A stretch of DNA of 64,000 nt from Siphonodentalium dalli (taxonomy: Eukaryota > Mollusca > Scaphopoda > Gadilida > Siphonodentaliidae): positions 144,427,559-144,491,558 of the forward strand of contig CP136066.1 of NCBI GenBank assembly GCA_032622095.1, given 5' to 3'. Every line of letters starts with the position of its first letter. Position 1 is the stretch's first letter. The translations under genes and the position numbers were made by a program. Below, in pieces: positions 11,569 through 23,297 of this stretch. Below the pieces are notes generated by a model. That model was not told the DNA's origin. It did no database searches and saw nothing but the letters and a program-made list of their open reading frames with translations.

Positions 11569-13383
11569 TTGCTTGAGGGTACACATGTTTTGAAAATGTG
11601 CTATAGGGTAGACAAGTTTTGAAAATGTGCTGAAGGGTATATTGGCTTTTAAAATGTGCCGAAGGGTATACTGGTGGTGCAGATGTGCTGAAAGGTACAC
11701 AGGTTTTGAAAATGTGCTGAAGAGTATTCTGGTGATGATAATGTACTGAAGGTTATACAGGTTATGAAAATGTACTGAAGGGTAAACTGATTTTAAAAAT
11801 GTGCTGAAGGGTATACTGGTTTTAAAAAGGTGCTGAAGGGTATACTGGTTTTAAAAAAGGTGCTGAAGGGTATACTGGTTTTAAAAAGGTGCTGAAGGGT
11901 ATACTGGTTCGAAAAGGTGCTGAAGTGTATACTGGTTCGAAAAGGTGCTGAAGGGTATACTGGTTCGAAAAGGTGCTGAAGGGTACACAGGTTATGAAAA
12001 TGTACTGAAGGGTATACTGGTTCGAAAAGGTGCTGAAAGGTACACAGGTTATTAAAATGTACTGAAGGGTATACTGATTTTAAAAATGTGCTGAAGGGTA
12101 TACTGGTTTTAAAAAGGTTCTGAAGGGTACACAGGTTATGAAAATGTACTGAAGGGTATACTGGTTTTGAAAGGGTGCTGAAGGGTATACTGGTTTTGAA
12201 AGGGTGCTGAAGGGTATACTGGTTTTGAAAAAGTGCTGAAGGGTATACTGGTTTTGAAAAGGTGCTGAAGGGTATACTGGTTCGAAAAGGTGCTGAAGGG
12301 TATACTGGTTTTGAAAAGGTGCTGAAGGGTATACTGGTTTTGAAAAAGGTGCTGAAGGGTACACAGGTTATTACAATGTGCTGAAGGGTATACTGGTTTC
12401 GAAAAGGTGCTGAAGGGTATACTGGTTTTGAAAAAGGTGCTGAAGGGTACACAGGTTATTAAAATGTGCTGAAGGGTATACTGGTTTCGAAAAGGTGCTG
12501 AAGGGTATACTGGTTTTGAAAAAGGTGCTGAAGGGTACACAGGTTATGAAAATGTGCTGAAGGTTATACTGGTTTCGAAAAGGTGCTGAAGGGTATACTG
12601 GTTTTGAAAAGGTGCTGAAGGCTATACTGGTTTTGAAAAAGGTGCTGAAAAGTACACAGGTTATTAAAATGTGCTGAAGGGTATACAGGTTATGAAAATG
12701 TGTTGAAGGGTATACTGGTTTTTAAAATGTGCTGAAGGATACACAGGTTATGAAACTGTGCTGAAGGGTATACTGGGTTTGAAAAGGTACTGACGGGTAT
12801 ACAGGTGATGAAAATGTACTAAAGGGTATATTTGTTTTTAAAATGTGCTAAAGGGTATACTGGTTATGATAATGTACTGAAGGGTATTCTGGTTATGATA
12901 ATGTACTGAAGGGTAAACTGGTTTTGAAAATGTGCTGAAGGGAATGCTGGTTTTTAAAATGTACTGAAGGGTAAACTGGTTTTGAAAGTGTGCTGAATGG
13001 TACACAATTAAAAACAATGTGCTGAATGATATACTGGATTTAAAAATGTAATGTAGGGTATACTAGTGACGAAAATGTACTGAAGGGCATACTGCATGGT
13101 TTTGAAAATGTGATGAAGGATACGCTGATTTTAAAATCTCGTTCGAAATGAGGTTTTGTGTTCGTGTCTGCCACGATTATTTTAGAGAATAATTGTTTAA
13201 GTTCCAATGGAAATTAAAATCAACTGAAAACAAACTGCTAATGGATACCACACTTCCAGTAACAGGGTTGACGTAACTATTTCAGCACTGATAGCAAACC
13301 ATGAGTACCATTCATCACAATTTTTAGAACCTGTGTACACCCTACAGTACTTTTTGTTAGGAGAGAGTGACCCGTTCAGCCTT
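11569..13383. mobile_element. Foldback-like element with a greatly expanded 29-bp minisatellite arm
   Basis: A perfect 8-bp duplication (AATTATAC at 11561-11568 and 13384-13391) flanks the element. The right terminus read inward is AAGGCTGAACGGGTCACTC, the same terminus as the small element at 28144-28466. The left terminus (TTGCTTGAGGGTACAC) is diverged. From about 11575 to 13130 it is a tandem array, roughly 50 units of a ~29-bp monomer (consensus near TGCTGAAGGGTATACTGG followed by TTTTGAAAAAGG). Both termini carry monomers, as in Drosophila Foldback and Galileo elements. Long minus-strand frames in the array (YPSAPFSKPV-type repeats) are by-products of the period. Confidence 0.62.
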
Positions 13384-13391
13384 AATTATAC

Positions 13392-14080
13392 TTCCATGGT
13401 GTAACCAAGGAAGTATATTGTTTTTCTATTGAGGCAGTTTTCCGTTTATTTGGAAATACTCAGAAACTAACGGCAGTAGGAACGCGAAATCTTCAGCCTG
13501 AGGGAATGTAGGCAAATAATGGATACTCAAAATGAAAATATGGAGATTTCGGCCCAACATTTAATGGCAGAGAAAAGGAAAAAAAGATTATTTTTGTTAT
13601 TATTATTATACTTAACCATTTTTGAACTCCGTAATCTCTGAAAGTATGAGGAGTAGCAAACTAAATGTTGGTACGTATGTTAGGTCTAACGAGTTCTAAC
13701 TAATCGTCATATTGTCCTCGCTTTCCTCCTGGGGTTATCTCCCTTTATCTGGAAAAATGTCATTTTACTATCTCGGAAATTATGAGGAGCAAGGCATTCA
13801 AATTTGGACCATATGCACACCTCAATATGCCCTGCTGACCACGTGCATCAAAACTTGTGTCCGCGCTTTCCCTGCGGAGTTACCGCCCATAGATAGGCAA
13901 ACCTCAAATCGGTTGTACTCAGCTGTTCTTTCGTATCATTGTAGATAACTGAATTCGGTTTTCGCAGTCCTCTTGGTCGTTGTCAGTTCAGTGCGAGAAC
14001 GAAAACTGGACAGAGTCGGACTTATATTTTTTTTCTCCCAAGCCTTTCCGCTATACGGGGAACGGAAAAATTACACATAT
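13392..14080. other. No gene seen
   Basis: Intronic or intergenic. It contains sequence reminiscent of the ~360-bp unit that follows, such as 'ttggaccatatgcacacc'. No exon was found. Confidence 0.4.
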
Positions 14081-14084
14081 TTCC

Positions 14085-15120
14085 CCCAACAAATCCAAAC
14101 GGGCTTCTGAAAGAGCAAGGTGTTGTCGTAGCAGGGATATACGTCGGCACACTGTATGTACGCATCCAACATTTGACCGCTATATTACAAAAGCAACCTG
14201 TCCAACAGAGAGTTAGAGTTGGGGTGGGTTGAGACTTTTGGAAAATTCCACTGAAAATCTTAAAGGGGCAAAATTCAAACATCGAGATACATTTATTTTT
14301 ACAAGTGCATCTGATGGGTATTGTTCACGCGCATCTAGAATGTGATTTTCTAATTTTTAGAGGGAACGGTTTACTCGTGACTACTTGTGACAACGCTATA
14401 TAACAAAATACGTATATTTAAGTAGTCTACTACTAACCTATTTTTAGCCCCAAATCCAAACGGGCTAATGAAGGAGCGAATTCAGTGCAGGAGCACGTAC
14501 GTCGATATACTGTAGGTACGCCTACCAAATTTGACCGCTCTACTATAAATGCAACCTCCTCAACGGAGAGTTTGTGTCGGGGTGGGTTCAGATTTGGCAA
14601 ATTCCACCGAAAATCAAATGGGGAAAATTACTCCAAAAATCAGATATTGAGATAAAAACATTTCGATGAGTGGATGTGGTTAGTAGTATCCACACGCAAG
14701 ATTAGTACGATTTTCAAAGTTTTAGAGTGGACGGTTTAACCCTGGTAGGGTGTAACGTTGTTAACGGGTGATATATATTACTCAAATTCAAACCCACTCT
14801 TCCTGACGCAAATTCAAACGGTCTTATCAAGGAGCAAGGCTAATGCATGAATATGTTCACCGATATACTATAGGTATGCCCGCTCTACTATGAAAGTAAC
14901 CTGCCCAACGGGGAGCGCGCGGACGCCCCGGGGAGGGTCGAGGCTTTTGGCAAATTCCACCGAAACTCGTAAAATGGAAAAATGGAAAATCGCGAATCCA
15001 GTGTTTTATATTTTGAACACTGCATGTGTTTGGTAGTATATACTGACAACATTAGTTTTAGAGCGGACGGGTGGGCACTCAGCTAGCTTATCGATTGTGA
15101 TATTGTTATCTCTCGATTAC
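14085..15120. repeat. Three diverged tandem copies of a ~360-bp unit
   Basis: The landmark 'aatccaaacggg' recurs at about 14092, 14453 and 14811, a spacing of about 360 bp. Each copy continues through an 'aaggagcaa'-like block, 'cgatatactgtaggtacgc', 'ttgaccgctctacta', 'ccaacggagag' and 'ggcaaattccaccgaaa'. The copies are diverged, so the duplication is old. No open frame is shared between them. Confidence 0.7.
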
Positions 15121-15854
15121 AGTCAACTATTAAAAAGACGTTAATGATTATAGTGTAGCGATGACGCACTGAAATACTAATTAATTAACTAAGCGGGCTT
15201 TCCTCCGCCATTAAAACTAAAAGATTCTGAATCCAAAACTGAAAGAACTATCCAATAAATGCGAAATAACAGAGTTATGGTACATTAATATGATTTACAT
15301 CCTTTTGATCTACATGTCGATTACGATATAATCAGACACGCCAAATTTCGTGACCGTTGAACAGGATTTGGGCGTCCTGGGGAGGGGTTATAATTATCCC
15401 TAAAATGTATCCCTACCGAATAAAAATGAACTGATTGGCTGGGATGAATGTAACTCAAGTTGGTCAGGATCATGATGCATTAGACTGTCATTAATCATCC
15501 ACGCTGAGTCGAACCAAATGACCTAAACCTTTGGAATATGTATCTTATTTAGAAATGTCAATGCAAGTCCACCATCAGATCACAAAGCACCAATATGCAT
15601 TCGCATGAAGAGGAACACACCTTATACGCATAACACACATGGAATGAGATACCATGGAAGTATATCTGATTCCATGGATCTGACCTCTAGTATTGACGTT
15701 GATTTTTCTTCTTCCAGAAAATGACACGAGCTCTGTCATTCATCATATATTTCAAAAACGAGTCTGACGGACTCTTCGTTCCGGTGCTTAAATATTTTAC
15801 AATGACAATATTAATCGATTAACATGTTCATCTGAAATCTGTTTGATACTTTAT
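15121..15854. other. No gene seen
   Basis: AT-rich non-coding DNA. The 3' end of the neighbouring LINE fragment may extend into it. Confidence 0.4.
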
Positions 15855-16290
15855 ACTGGTGAAATGTTAGTCCACCAATTCCTTAAATTGGTCCAAGGAT
15901 TCGGTGTTAACTATATGAAGAGCATTTAATACAGGTCGGATTCTCTGGGTGAAAAAAATACTTTCTTAGGTCTCTGCTACTGCGGTCGATCATCAGTTTA
16001 TCACCTCGTTGTTATATAAGTCGCAGCAGGAAATTACATATCATGATATCACAATGTCCCCTTTTTATCTTGTACACCTCTATCAGGTCGCCACGAAGTC
16101 TCCTGTATTTTAGGGACATCAGATCTAGAATAATGAGCCGTTGTTCATATGGATATTACCGCAGCCACGGGATTATGCGGGTTGCGCGTCTCTGTACACT
16201 TGATTTGTTTTCTTAATTGTGGTGATGACATGCTTCTCAAATATTAACTTGTCATTTATATAGATTCCCAAATCTTGTTCACACCGTGAT
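15855..16290 (-). pseudogene. LINE reverse-transcriptase C-terminal fragment
   Basis: Minus-strand frames, joined across stops, read LGIYINDKLIFEKHVITTI near 16270-16200. Next come DLMSLKYRRLRGDLIEVYKI near 16130-16070 and LRKYFFTQRIRPVLNALH near 15970-15910. The order 'DLG..I...L.F..H', 'L.SL.YRR.RGDLIE.YKI', 'R..FF..R....WN.L' is the usual tail of LINE RT proteins (L1/RTE/CR1-like). Multiple stops make it a pseudogene. It lies inside intron 2 of the anosmin-like gene. Confidence 0.62.
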
Positions 16291-17000
16291 ACTATTATAT
16301 TGGGTGCTTCCGTTGTATCCGACATTATATAACGAGAGGCCGATCACGATCGGCAGATGTTAACCCATCCCTTGGCGATAGTAAATTACTATGATCGGAA
16401 TCATAAATGAGAGTTTTGATGTTGAATTATAGAGTATACTGTTGTGTACTATTATAGACAAATGTACATAACACAAATTATTGGAATGTATGGGTCACTC
16501 GCATTTATATAAGAGAATGCACTGGTACAGGATCTGTAATGCTGCACCACCACAGCCTTGGGTTAAATGTGAAAAGGTGACCTGGACATGGAATACTCGG
16601 GTTAAGAGAGTCCAATTTAAGTTTACAATGATAATGTATTAAATTCTACCAACAATAGCCATCAAGATAAAGACACCTCACTGCTGACCCATTAATATCA
16701 ATTATGTAGCAGAGCTGTCAACAAATCACAGGCATTGTTTATGTTAAGGCTGGCATCTCTATTAAACCAATAAAATTTATAATGACCTCAGACCATCTGT
16801 AGAGTGATATACTCAGCTGTGCAATGCAGCAGATGTTCTAGTCTACTGTTAGTATCATGTGATGTGTATTGTTGAAACTTTTTTAAAATTAAGATACCAT
16901 AGCTTTCTTTATCTGCACATTGGCATAAAAGACATCAGAAAATAATATACAGTAGCCTTATCAACAGCTAAGTAGTCCCAAGGCATGGGATGAAATTGGT
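16291..17000. repeat. Partial double-hairpin MITE (about 16495-16565); otherwise nothing seen
   Basis: The stretch 'actcgcatttatataagagaatgcactgg' near 16498 and the following 'gctgcacca' match the right half of the family G hairpin element seen complete at 24.6, 31.9 and 37.6 kb. The rest shows no gene. Confidence 0.45.
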
Positions 17001-17019
17001 GAATTGGGTTTAATGTCGC

Positions 17020-17520
17020 TCCAAACAAATTTACAAGTACATATCACAAGATTTAAACCAAATTTGGTGTGGTGACTCGGGGTACCCTTGGCAGAGTATA
17101 GTTTTTTCAAATTTTGTTAACTTAAATTTTTTATTTTTTTTAATTACTTAAACAATTTTTTGTTTTATTATATATACTTTTTTAATTAATTAATTAATTT
17201 AATTTGTTGTTGTTGTTGTTGTTGTTAAATTGAGCTAGGAATTAAATCTAAATTTTTTTTTTTTTTTTTTTAAGAGTGAATATTTTTTTCAAAAAAGGGC
17301 CATAACTCAGTTAAAAATAGTCGGATCAAACCCATATTCGAACTCGATCTGTCTTTTGTGCTGAGAAATTCATATACAGAATTTGGTTCCGATCAGATAG
17401 AAAATATTTCAGTTATCGCACCATGCGTAAAGTGTCTACAAACAGACGGACTAACGACGGGTGGTCAATACTGACAACGACACTATGTTTACCATACTAT
17501 GGTATGGGTAAACATAAAAA
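17020..17520. repeat. Dispersed molluscan-type repeat, copy 1
   Basis: Contains 'aatttggtgtggtgactcgg', T-rich and (TTG)n tracts, 'gggccataactcag', 'ttcgaactcgatctgt', 'cagacggactaacgacggg' and 'taccatactatggtatgggta'. The same modules in the same order occur at about 19830-20240. From memory, this type of repeat is common in bivalve and gastropod introns. No ends or coding capacity are visible. Confidence 0.55.
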
Positions 17521-17599
17521 ATAACATTAACGATGCCCTATCTCTTCTTGGATACAATACAAATAAAACAAAAACAAGACAACAACAATTTTTGAGGGT

Positions 17600-17815
17600 A
17601 CTTTAGTACTGTACACTAAATCCGGCCATTTGTGGGACCATCTCCTTTTATGCTCAACCGAGTATATGCAACAAATGAATGAATTTGAGCCATGGATTAG
17701 TCAAAAATACACTCATGTGCTGTATGAACGATGCAAACTACATGGTAATTATAATGAAAATGAGTTTATGACTCGAGTATAAAAGGAGATGGTCCCATAA
17801 AAGGCCGGATTCCAA
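17600..17815. mobile_element. Partial copy of MITE family D
   Basis: Matches the left half of 10950-11281 ('tccggccatttgtgggacc', 'gaatttgagccatggatta', 'gaacgatgcaaac'). It then jumps to the right end ('gagatggtcccataaaaggc'), so an internal segment of the right arm is missing. Confidence 0.55.
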
Positions 17816-17897
17816 AGTATGCCTTTATAAATGCCGTGAGTCGGAGAATCCATTTAGTAAAGAAAGGTTTTTAAATTGAACATGTATATGTACTTAC

Positions 17898-17978
17898 GCA
17901 TTTCTTCTGTTTGTCGGGAGTGCAGACTGTGTTCCATACTTCGTAGCTCATTAGAAGTTTCTCGCAAGTTTTCCAGCA
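17898..17978 (-). CDS. Exon 2 (of those seen) of the anosmin-like gene: Cys-rich segment
   Basis: Minus strand: acceptor tttgtctttcag before 17978 and consensus donor GTAAGTA after 17898. It is exactly 81 nt, phase 0 to 0, reading CWKTCEKLLMSYEVWNTVC then TPDKQKKC. The spacing C-x3-C-E ... C-x(2)-D ... KKC resembles the segment of the anosmin-1 Cys box that leads into its WAP domain. A second frame (LENLRETSNELRSMEHSL) is also open and would join an ATG in the exon at 23861-23929. That reading also continues into exon 4, but it skips the 11340-11415 exon, so the Cys-rich reading is preferred. Confidence 0.62.
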
Positions 17979-18120
17979 CTGAAAGACAAATATTCATTTG
18001 AAACGGTGTACGGTTTTCCCACCTATACGCTGGTCATTAATCGACCGCTATACATACTAGTACCGGTAAACAACTTCTTCAATATAGCATAGATAATTCT
18101 ATACCCTGTCCGATTTTACC

Positions 18121-18650
18121 TTAAAGATCCGGGCGGCGTTGGCGGTGGGTATGCTGTTAAAATATTCACCTCCGCCAAAAACCGCCATAAATAGAAAGAA
18201 TAGTAAAATATAGACAGACTTTGTTCTTATACCAATCATAAATATGGCATAAACAGTATATTATTGTCAAATGTTTTTCCTTTGGTATGTAAACAAAAGC
18301 AAAAAACGTTACAGAACCTGGCTTTTGTTTATATCCGGATATCGTAAACATAAAGAGCGTTATTTGTTACTGTTTTCCCGATATGGAAATAATAAAGAGC
18401 GCTTATATAATTTGTTTGTGATTAACCAATATAATTGAGCTGTGTTATGTAAACAGAAGCAAAACCCCTGTAACACGAGCATGTTCTTGTTTACGTACAC
18501 CATCGTATACTTTTTGATGACAATATAATATTTACGCGCTGATTATGTTTTGCATATGAACAAAACTATATATATGTTAATATTCCTTCTGTTGATGGCG
18601 ATTTGAACATATGTGAATATTTCGGCAACGAACGCCGCTCGTGCCTTTAA
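18121..18650. mobile_element. TTAA-flanked MITE, family E copy 1
   Basis: TTAA at 18121-18124 and 18647-18650. Ends are AAGATCCGGGCGGCG and, inverted, AAAGGCACGAGCGGCG. Close copies lie at 22763-23297 and 56372-56873. The copy at 56.4 kb interrupts a reading frame that is restored by its removal, confirming TTAA target duplication for the family. Non-coding, about 530 bp. Confidence 0.78.
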
Positions 18651-18974
18651 ATTAGTCAAAAAATGTTCTGTGTTAATTTCCAGCTTACAGGCGAAAGAAT
18701 AACGATAAATTGTAGAGTGGTACCGGTATAAAGACAAATCTATTCTTCATTTATACAAGTAAACGAATTTCAAATTTCGTTCGCTTTGATGCTGCCTGTG
18801 CATGGTGTTTCATCGCCGGAGTATATAATAAGAATAATGTGTTAAAAGGGGTTCAGTAAACTGTCGGGGTTGCTGAAGAAATCCCAAGGCGTTTCCGCCG
18901 AATTTCGTAATACCCGCACATGTGACACTAATAAACAAAACAATAAATGAGACGGAAAACGAACGAAACGAAAC

Positions 18975-19350
18975 GCTAAAGACATATTATGGACTTGTTC
19001 GGATGCGTGAAATTTATAAGTTAGTACTCAGGCGCTATGCCAACCTGGAGAATGTAACATTCTACAAACATCGCCGAAAATTTCAAAAAAGTCGACCATA
19101 CCACTCCATAGAAAACATCGTCTGTACTACGCCCAATTGTAAATATTTACATCTCGATTCGGGACGCAACAATCGGCGATAAACTAACACAAATGATTTC
19201 TCAATCAAGAGTCAATGCATTCAATTAATAGATAATAATTGCGGTGTGTGTTGTCAATTTGGAATAATATTCGTAAAATTTACAACTTTTAGCAAGATTA
19301 TTCTTCATCTCTATTTGACCAACCCACCGGAGTGTTTCACATCACTTTAA
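18975..19350. mobile_element. TTAA-type MITE, family F copy 1
   Basis: About 376 bp. It begins near TAAAGACATATTATGGACTT and ends GTGTTTCACATCACTTTAA. Copies are at 25488-25860 and 40444-40819, and the last keeps TTAA at both ends. A frame starting at 18922 runs into this repeat and is not a gene. Confidence 0.68.
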
Positions 19351-19829
19351 TATATTCCCAGCTTATACCGGTATGTCTTTGTTTCGGATTCGAAGTCAGC
19401 CTTGCGTCGCATTTTTACTGTGTACTAGAAAATTGAATATTCAAGGTTCGCTTGAAAACCGGCATAAACGAGAGGCATACATTTACCTTGGCGATAGCGA
19501 TTACCTAACTTGAAATCAAAAGCTCAAATAAATTGCCTTAAGAAAGGGTTAAAGTATTTGGGGTGGGGGAGGAGTAGTTTTAAATCTCTTAACTCTGTCC
19601 CTATTCACACAAAAGGACCTCTCACTGTGAGATCCAACGGTTTAGTGATTTCGGAGGATATGTTTAGGAGTTTAAGTTAACACATTGGAAGCAAAAGTGA
19701 TAACTCCCTATCTATGCCACTTTTGACATGCCAGATATTCAAATTTATTCACTTCTAAAGAGAAATTGTAATTTGTTGACAAGCCAGACTGCTTAGAACA
19801 ACATACATGTAGGGGATTCCATCTCATAT

Positions 19830-20240
19830 TTAAATTGTTGTTAAATTGAGCAAGGAGTTGAATCTAAAAAAACAAAAAACAAATTCCATTTTTTTTTTTA
19901 AAAGGGTCACAACTCGAACTCGATCTGTATTTTGGGCTGAGAAACTTACATACCAAATTTTGTTCCAATCAAATAAAAGATGTTTGAGTTATGGCAGCAT
20001 GCGTGAATTCTAAGTCGAAAAGGGGGCCATAAGACTGAAACAAAAACTCGGATCAAACCCAAATTCGAACTCGATCTGTATTTTGGGCTGATCCGTTAAA
20101 AAATGTTTGAGTTATCGCATTACACGTAAAGTGTCTACGGACGGACAGACGGACAGACAGACGAACGGACGGACGAACGACGAGTGGTCAATCCAGACGT
20201 CGACACTATGTGTACCATACTATGGTATGGGTACACATAA
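19830..20240. repeat. Dispersed molluscan-type repeat, copy 2, with ACGG-rich tail
   Basis: Shares 'gttgttaaattgagcaagga', 'ttcgaactcgatctgtattt', an ACGGACGGACAGACGG-like run at 20140-20180 and 'taccatactatggtatgggt' with the copy at 17020-17520. Part of it ('actcgaactcgatctgtatt') is present twice. Confidence 0.55.
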
Positions 20241-20244
20241 TAAT

Positions 20245-20308
20245 AATGATGCTGAAACGGATTGGATTAGTTTTGAAAATAAGTCATCGTCCAAGAAGAG
20301 ATTCTGAA
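20245..20308. repeat. Short dispersed repeat, inverted copy at 40838-40903
   Basis: 'gatgctgaaacggattggat' through 'gtccaagaagagattctg' is found reverse-complemented at 40838-40903. It lies just after the tail of the preceding repeat and may be part of the same family. Confidence 0.5.
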
Positions 20309-20644
20309 AGAGATGTTGGACTTAAAGGGACCAAAGCTTTCGAAGTGGGTTCACGTGAAACAAGATCCATGTTATAACAGTTTGAAAGATAACTACAGTG
20401 TCATCAACAAGTACATTTGTTAATAGATCGACTTGTTCTAATTTTCGTTATTAATCGCAAATCAAAACCATTGTTATGTAAACATTACTGCCACAGTGTC
20501 ATTGCCGATCAAAGTCCAGATAGTCCAATAAGATACAAAAGTTTATACCACGATCGCCTATCTTACTATATAAATAAAGCCATCTGTTTAAATATTAGAT
20601 TTAATCAACACAGTCCTGTTGATTAAACGTGCATGCCTACTGTT

Positions 20645-20815
20645 GATTAAACTTCGCAGATGGATTAAACTTTCTCCATACAATTTGAACGGAAAAGTGT
20701 TTATCCATCGCATTGTAAAGATCGTGGCATAAACTTCGCAGAGTGGATTAAACTTTCTCCATACTATTTGAACGGAAAAGTGTTTATCCATCGCATTGTA
20801 AAGATCGTATCATAA
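20645..20815. repeat. Two-copy tandem duplication (~81 bp unit)
   Basis: 'acttcgcaga..ggattaaac' recurs at about 20651 and 20732. The rest of each unit ('tttgaacggaaaagtgttta', 'catcgcattgtaaagatcgt') is almost identical, so the duplication is recent. Confidence 0.7.
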
Positions 20816-20819
20816 ACAA

Positions 20820-21725
20820 AATATACGCATAGTGTTTCTGAATAACAAATTTAATCCACTCGTGGGATTGGCGTATATTCTATATTTAATCAAAACTTGA
20901 CAATAAACATTGGAAAAGGTAAAAGCATTGAAAAATATTCTGAAAATAATATTTAGAATAAAATATTTGAACTTACTACACGATTAGCGATGTTTGTTGA
21001 CAAATCATTGTAGCGCTATGTTTACATAATAATGGTTTCAACACGCGAAATTTCGTTATTGGAGAACTTTCCATAATTAGTTTAGGACAAAGTTTAAAGC
21101 CTTCGTTGTAGGTTATAATTTAGAAATTACATTTATCAAATTATGACAATTTCCTCAAGAATATACTATATCAGTTAAGCATAATGATGATATGAATGCG
21201 ATATTATTAACAAAACACGCTTTGTGTCCGAGAAAATACAGGTCGTGCATGTGTTGTTTAGTTTCTCGCAAAATGCGCAGTGGGTTGTTTATAAGCAGTC
21301 ACTATATTGCATCATTTCATTATTTAGATTCGCACGCTTTATACGTCGGTTGTAAAACCCCTAATTTGGCGCGTCAAGAACTTGCAAGAATATTACTCAT
21401 AGTAAATTCCTTATTTGCTATGTATTACCATAAAAAGGTTAAGAGGAGATACTAACTGGATTGAAAAATATTCATCTCTTTGCAAGGACAGTTATATTAT
21501 GTACACGTTTTCTGTCCTATAATTTTCCAATCATGAAGTAACGTACGTGGATTAGCTGGATTTTGAACTGACAACGGGTAGAATAGGTCGATTAAAATAA
21601 AATTTGGTGTGATTTGAATGCGATGGTTGATGGCACCAATAATTTTAACTTCGCCTTCCACAGCGCAACGGAACATTTTCATTGGACGATCCGGTAGTTC
21701 CAAGTGTTTGTCAATAAACAAATGG
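20820..21725. other. No gene seen
   Basis: AT-rich intron sequence. The longest frame (21192-21455) has no splice context or recognised motif. Confidence 0.4.
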
Positions 21726-21910
21726 TTCTGTAACCTGTTGATGTTTGTTTACATAACAAAGCGTACAAACACGTAAATAACATGCAATGTACGCGATATT
21801 AATAAGAACAATATATGTCTATTATATAATATTCTTTCTGTTTATGGCGGTTTTACCGGATGTGACTATTTTAACTCCTATAACCACCGCGAAGACTGTC
21901 TGTATCTTTA
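21726..21910. mobile_element. Diverged partial copy of MITE family E
   Basis: The complement of 21830-21910 ('taaagatacagacagtcttc', then 'gcggtggttat' and 'aaccgccataaacagaaaga') follows the left end of family E with substitutions. The other end is not recognisable. Confidence 0.5.
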
Positions 21911-22164
21911 TCTATTCTTCATGTTCTTCTTGGTTGTGATGTGTCTCCATACTGTTATAATGTTTTGCATATTTACCCACTGATGAGACCGTGTATCACT
22001 TTAATCTCTATACACGTATAGACGGAGTATATCGACAAATAACGAACGAATATACAAGCTTAGAACTTGAAACATCAATATGATGTCATTGTACATGTAT
22101 CTAGAACATGATTGCACAGTTTTGATGTGTAGCGCACTGTACCGACTGAGCCACCACGTGGAAC

Positions 22165-22367
22165 CCCCGTGTATTCTCTTACATATGCGAGTCTCGCATA
22201 TATAAGAGAATGCCCTGGCTTACAAGGTCAAGGTAAATATTGTTATGCCAATGCATTCTCTTATTTATGCGAGGCTCCCTATGGAAGACACATATATAAG
22301 AGAATACATTGGCACAGATCACAACATTTTCAGGAAGCTCCAATCATGGAAGCATTGGAAGGGTTAA
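22165..22367. mobile_element. Double-hairpin MITE, family G copy 1
   Basis: Two adjacent hairpins of the type 'ttctcttacatatgcgagtc' facing 'gcatatataagagaatgc' are separated by 'ttacaaggtcaaggtaaata'. The right end is GGAAGGGTTAA (TTAA at 22364-22367). The left end lacks the TTAACCC terminus found in other copies. A tRNA-A-box-like sequence (complement of 'ccgactgagcca') lies just outside its left edge. Confidence 0.6.
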
Positions 22368-22559
22368 GAGAGGGTAATATGCTTCGTGTATCTCGGTAGT
22401 TTGATGAACGAGTTTCGGTGGTTTCTACTTGCATTGGATTGATATTCTCTATTAATAGATCTGACAACTTCGTGGTGTGACCGGTGACGTGGCTAGAGGG
22501 TCTTTTTTGGGGCGTCCAACATAGGATTTCCATGTGCATCTCCTTTGTAGACACAAAAA

Positions 22560-22735
22560 ATGCCCAACATTGAATTTTTTTTTATGCCTAACCCCATTGG
22601 GTTGGAATTATTCAAATGATAACTCAAACTATCCAACTCGTTAGAAATTTCCAATTCAAGACCCCTCATTGCTTAAAAAATTCAAAATGATGTAAATTTC
22701 AGTGTCAAATGTTGACGGAGACAAGGCCAATATCG
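22560..22735. repeat. Remnant of the 'ttggaaatttccaac' dispersed repeat
   Basis: Contains 'accccattgggttggaatta' and 'aactatccaactcgttagaa', similar to blocks at 10.25 kb, 23.34 kb, 27.3-27.8 kb, 40.3 kb and 42.5 kb. The family's ends are not defined here. Confidence 0.4.
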
Positions 22736-22762
22736 GAATCTTGGTCTAAAATAGATTTTATA

Positions 22763-23297
22763 TTAAAGATACGGGCGGCGTTGGCCGTTGGTATGCTGTT
22801 AAAATATTCAGCTCCGTCAAAAACCGCCATAAACAGAAAGAATAGTAAAATATAGACAGAATTTGTTCTTATACCAATCAGAAATATGGCATAAACAGTA
22901 TTTTATTGTCAAATGTTTTCCTTTGTTATGTAATAAAAAAGAAGCAAAAAACGTTACAGAACCTGGCTTTTGTTTAGATCCGGATATGGTAAATATAAAG
23001 AGCGTTATTTGTTACTGTTTTCCCGATATGGAAATAATAAAGAGCATTCATGAATATCATGTGTGTGTGATTAACCAATATAATTGCGCTGTGTTATGTC
23101 AACAGAAGCAAAACTTCTGTAACACGAGCAGGTTCTTGTTTGCGTACACCATCGTACGTTTTGACGACAATATACTATTTACGCGCTGATTATGTTTGGC
23201 ATATGAACAAAACTATATATATTTTAATATTCATTCTGTTGATGGCGAATTGAACAAATATGAATATTTCTGCAACGAACGCCGCCCGTGCCTTTAA
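22763..23297. mobile_element. TTAA-flanked MITE, family E copy 2
   Basis: TTAA at 22763-22766 and 23294-23297. Nearly collinear with 18121-18650 ('atacgggcggcgttggc', 'aaaaaccgccataaacagaa', 'ggaaataataaagagc', 'gaacgccgcccgtgcctt'). Non-coding. Confidence 0.78.

Noticed and set aside
11793-12540. Long minus-strand frames rich in YPSAPFSKPV-type repeats
   Set aside because: They arise from the ~29-bp minisatellite, which is stop-free in that orientation. Frame and length drift with unit indels, and no start or splice context exists.
20930-21010. Possible small minus-strand exon before ACTTAC at about 20969-20974
   Set aside because: Weak acceptor, and its only open frame would introduce a stop if spliced between the neighbouring exons of the anosmin-like gene.
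22128-22165. tRNA-like A box on the minus strand (TGGCTCAGTCGG)
   Set aside because: Matches the A-box consensus, but no convincing B box, anticodon arm or acceptor pairing follows. At most a SINE remnant.
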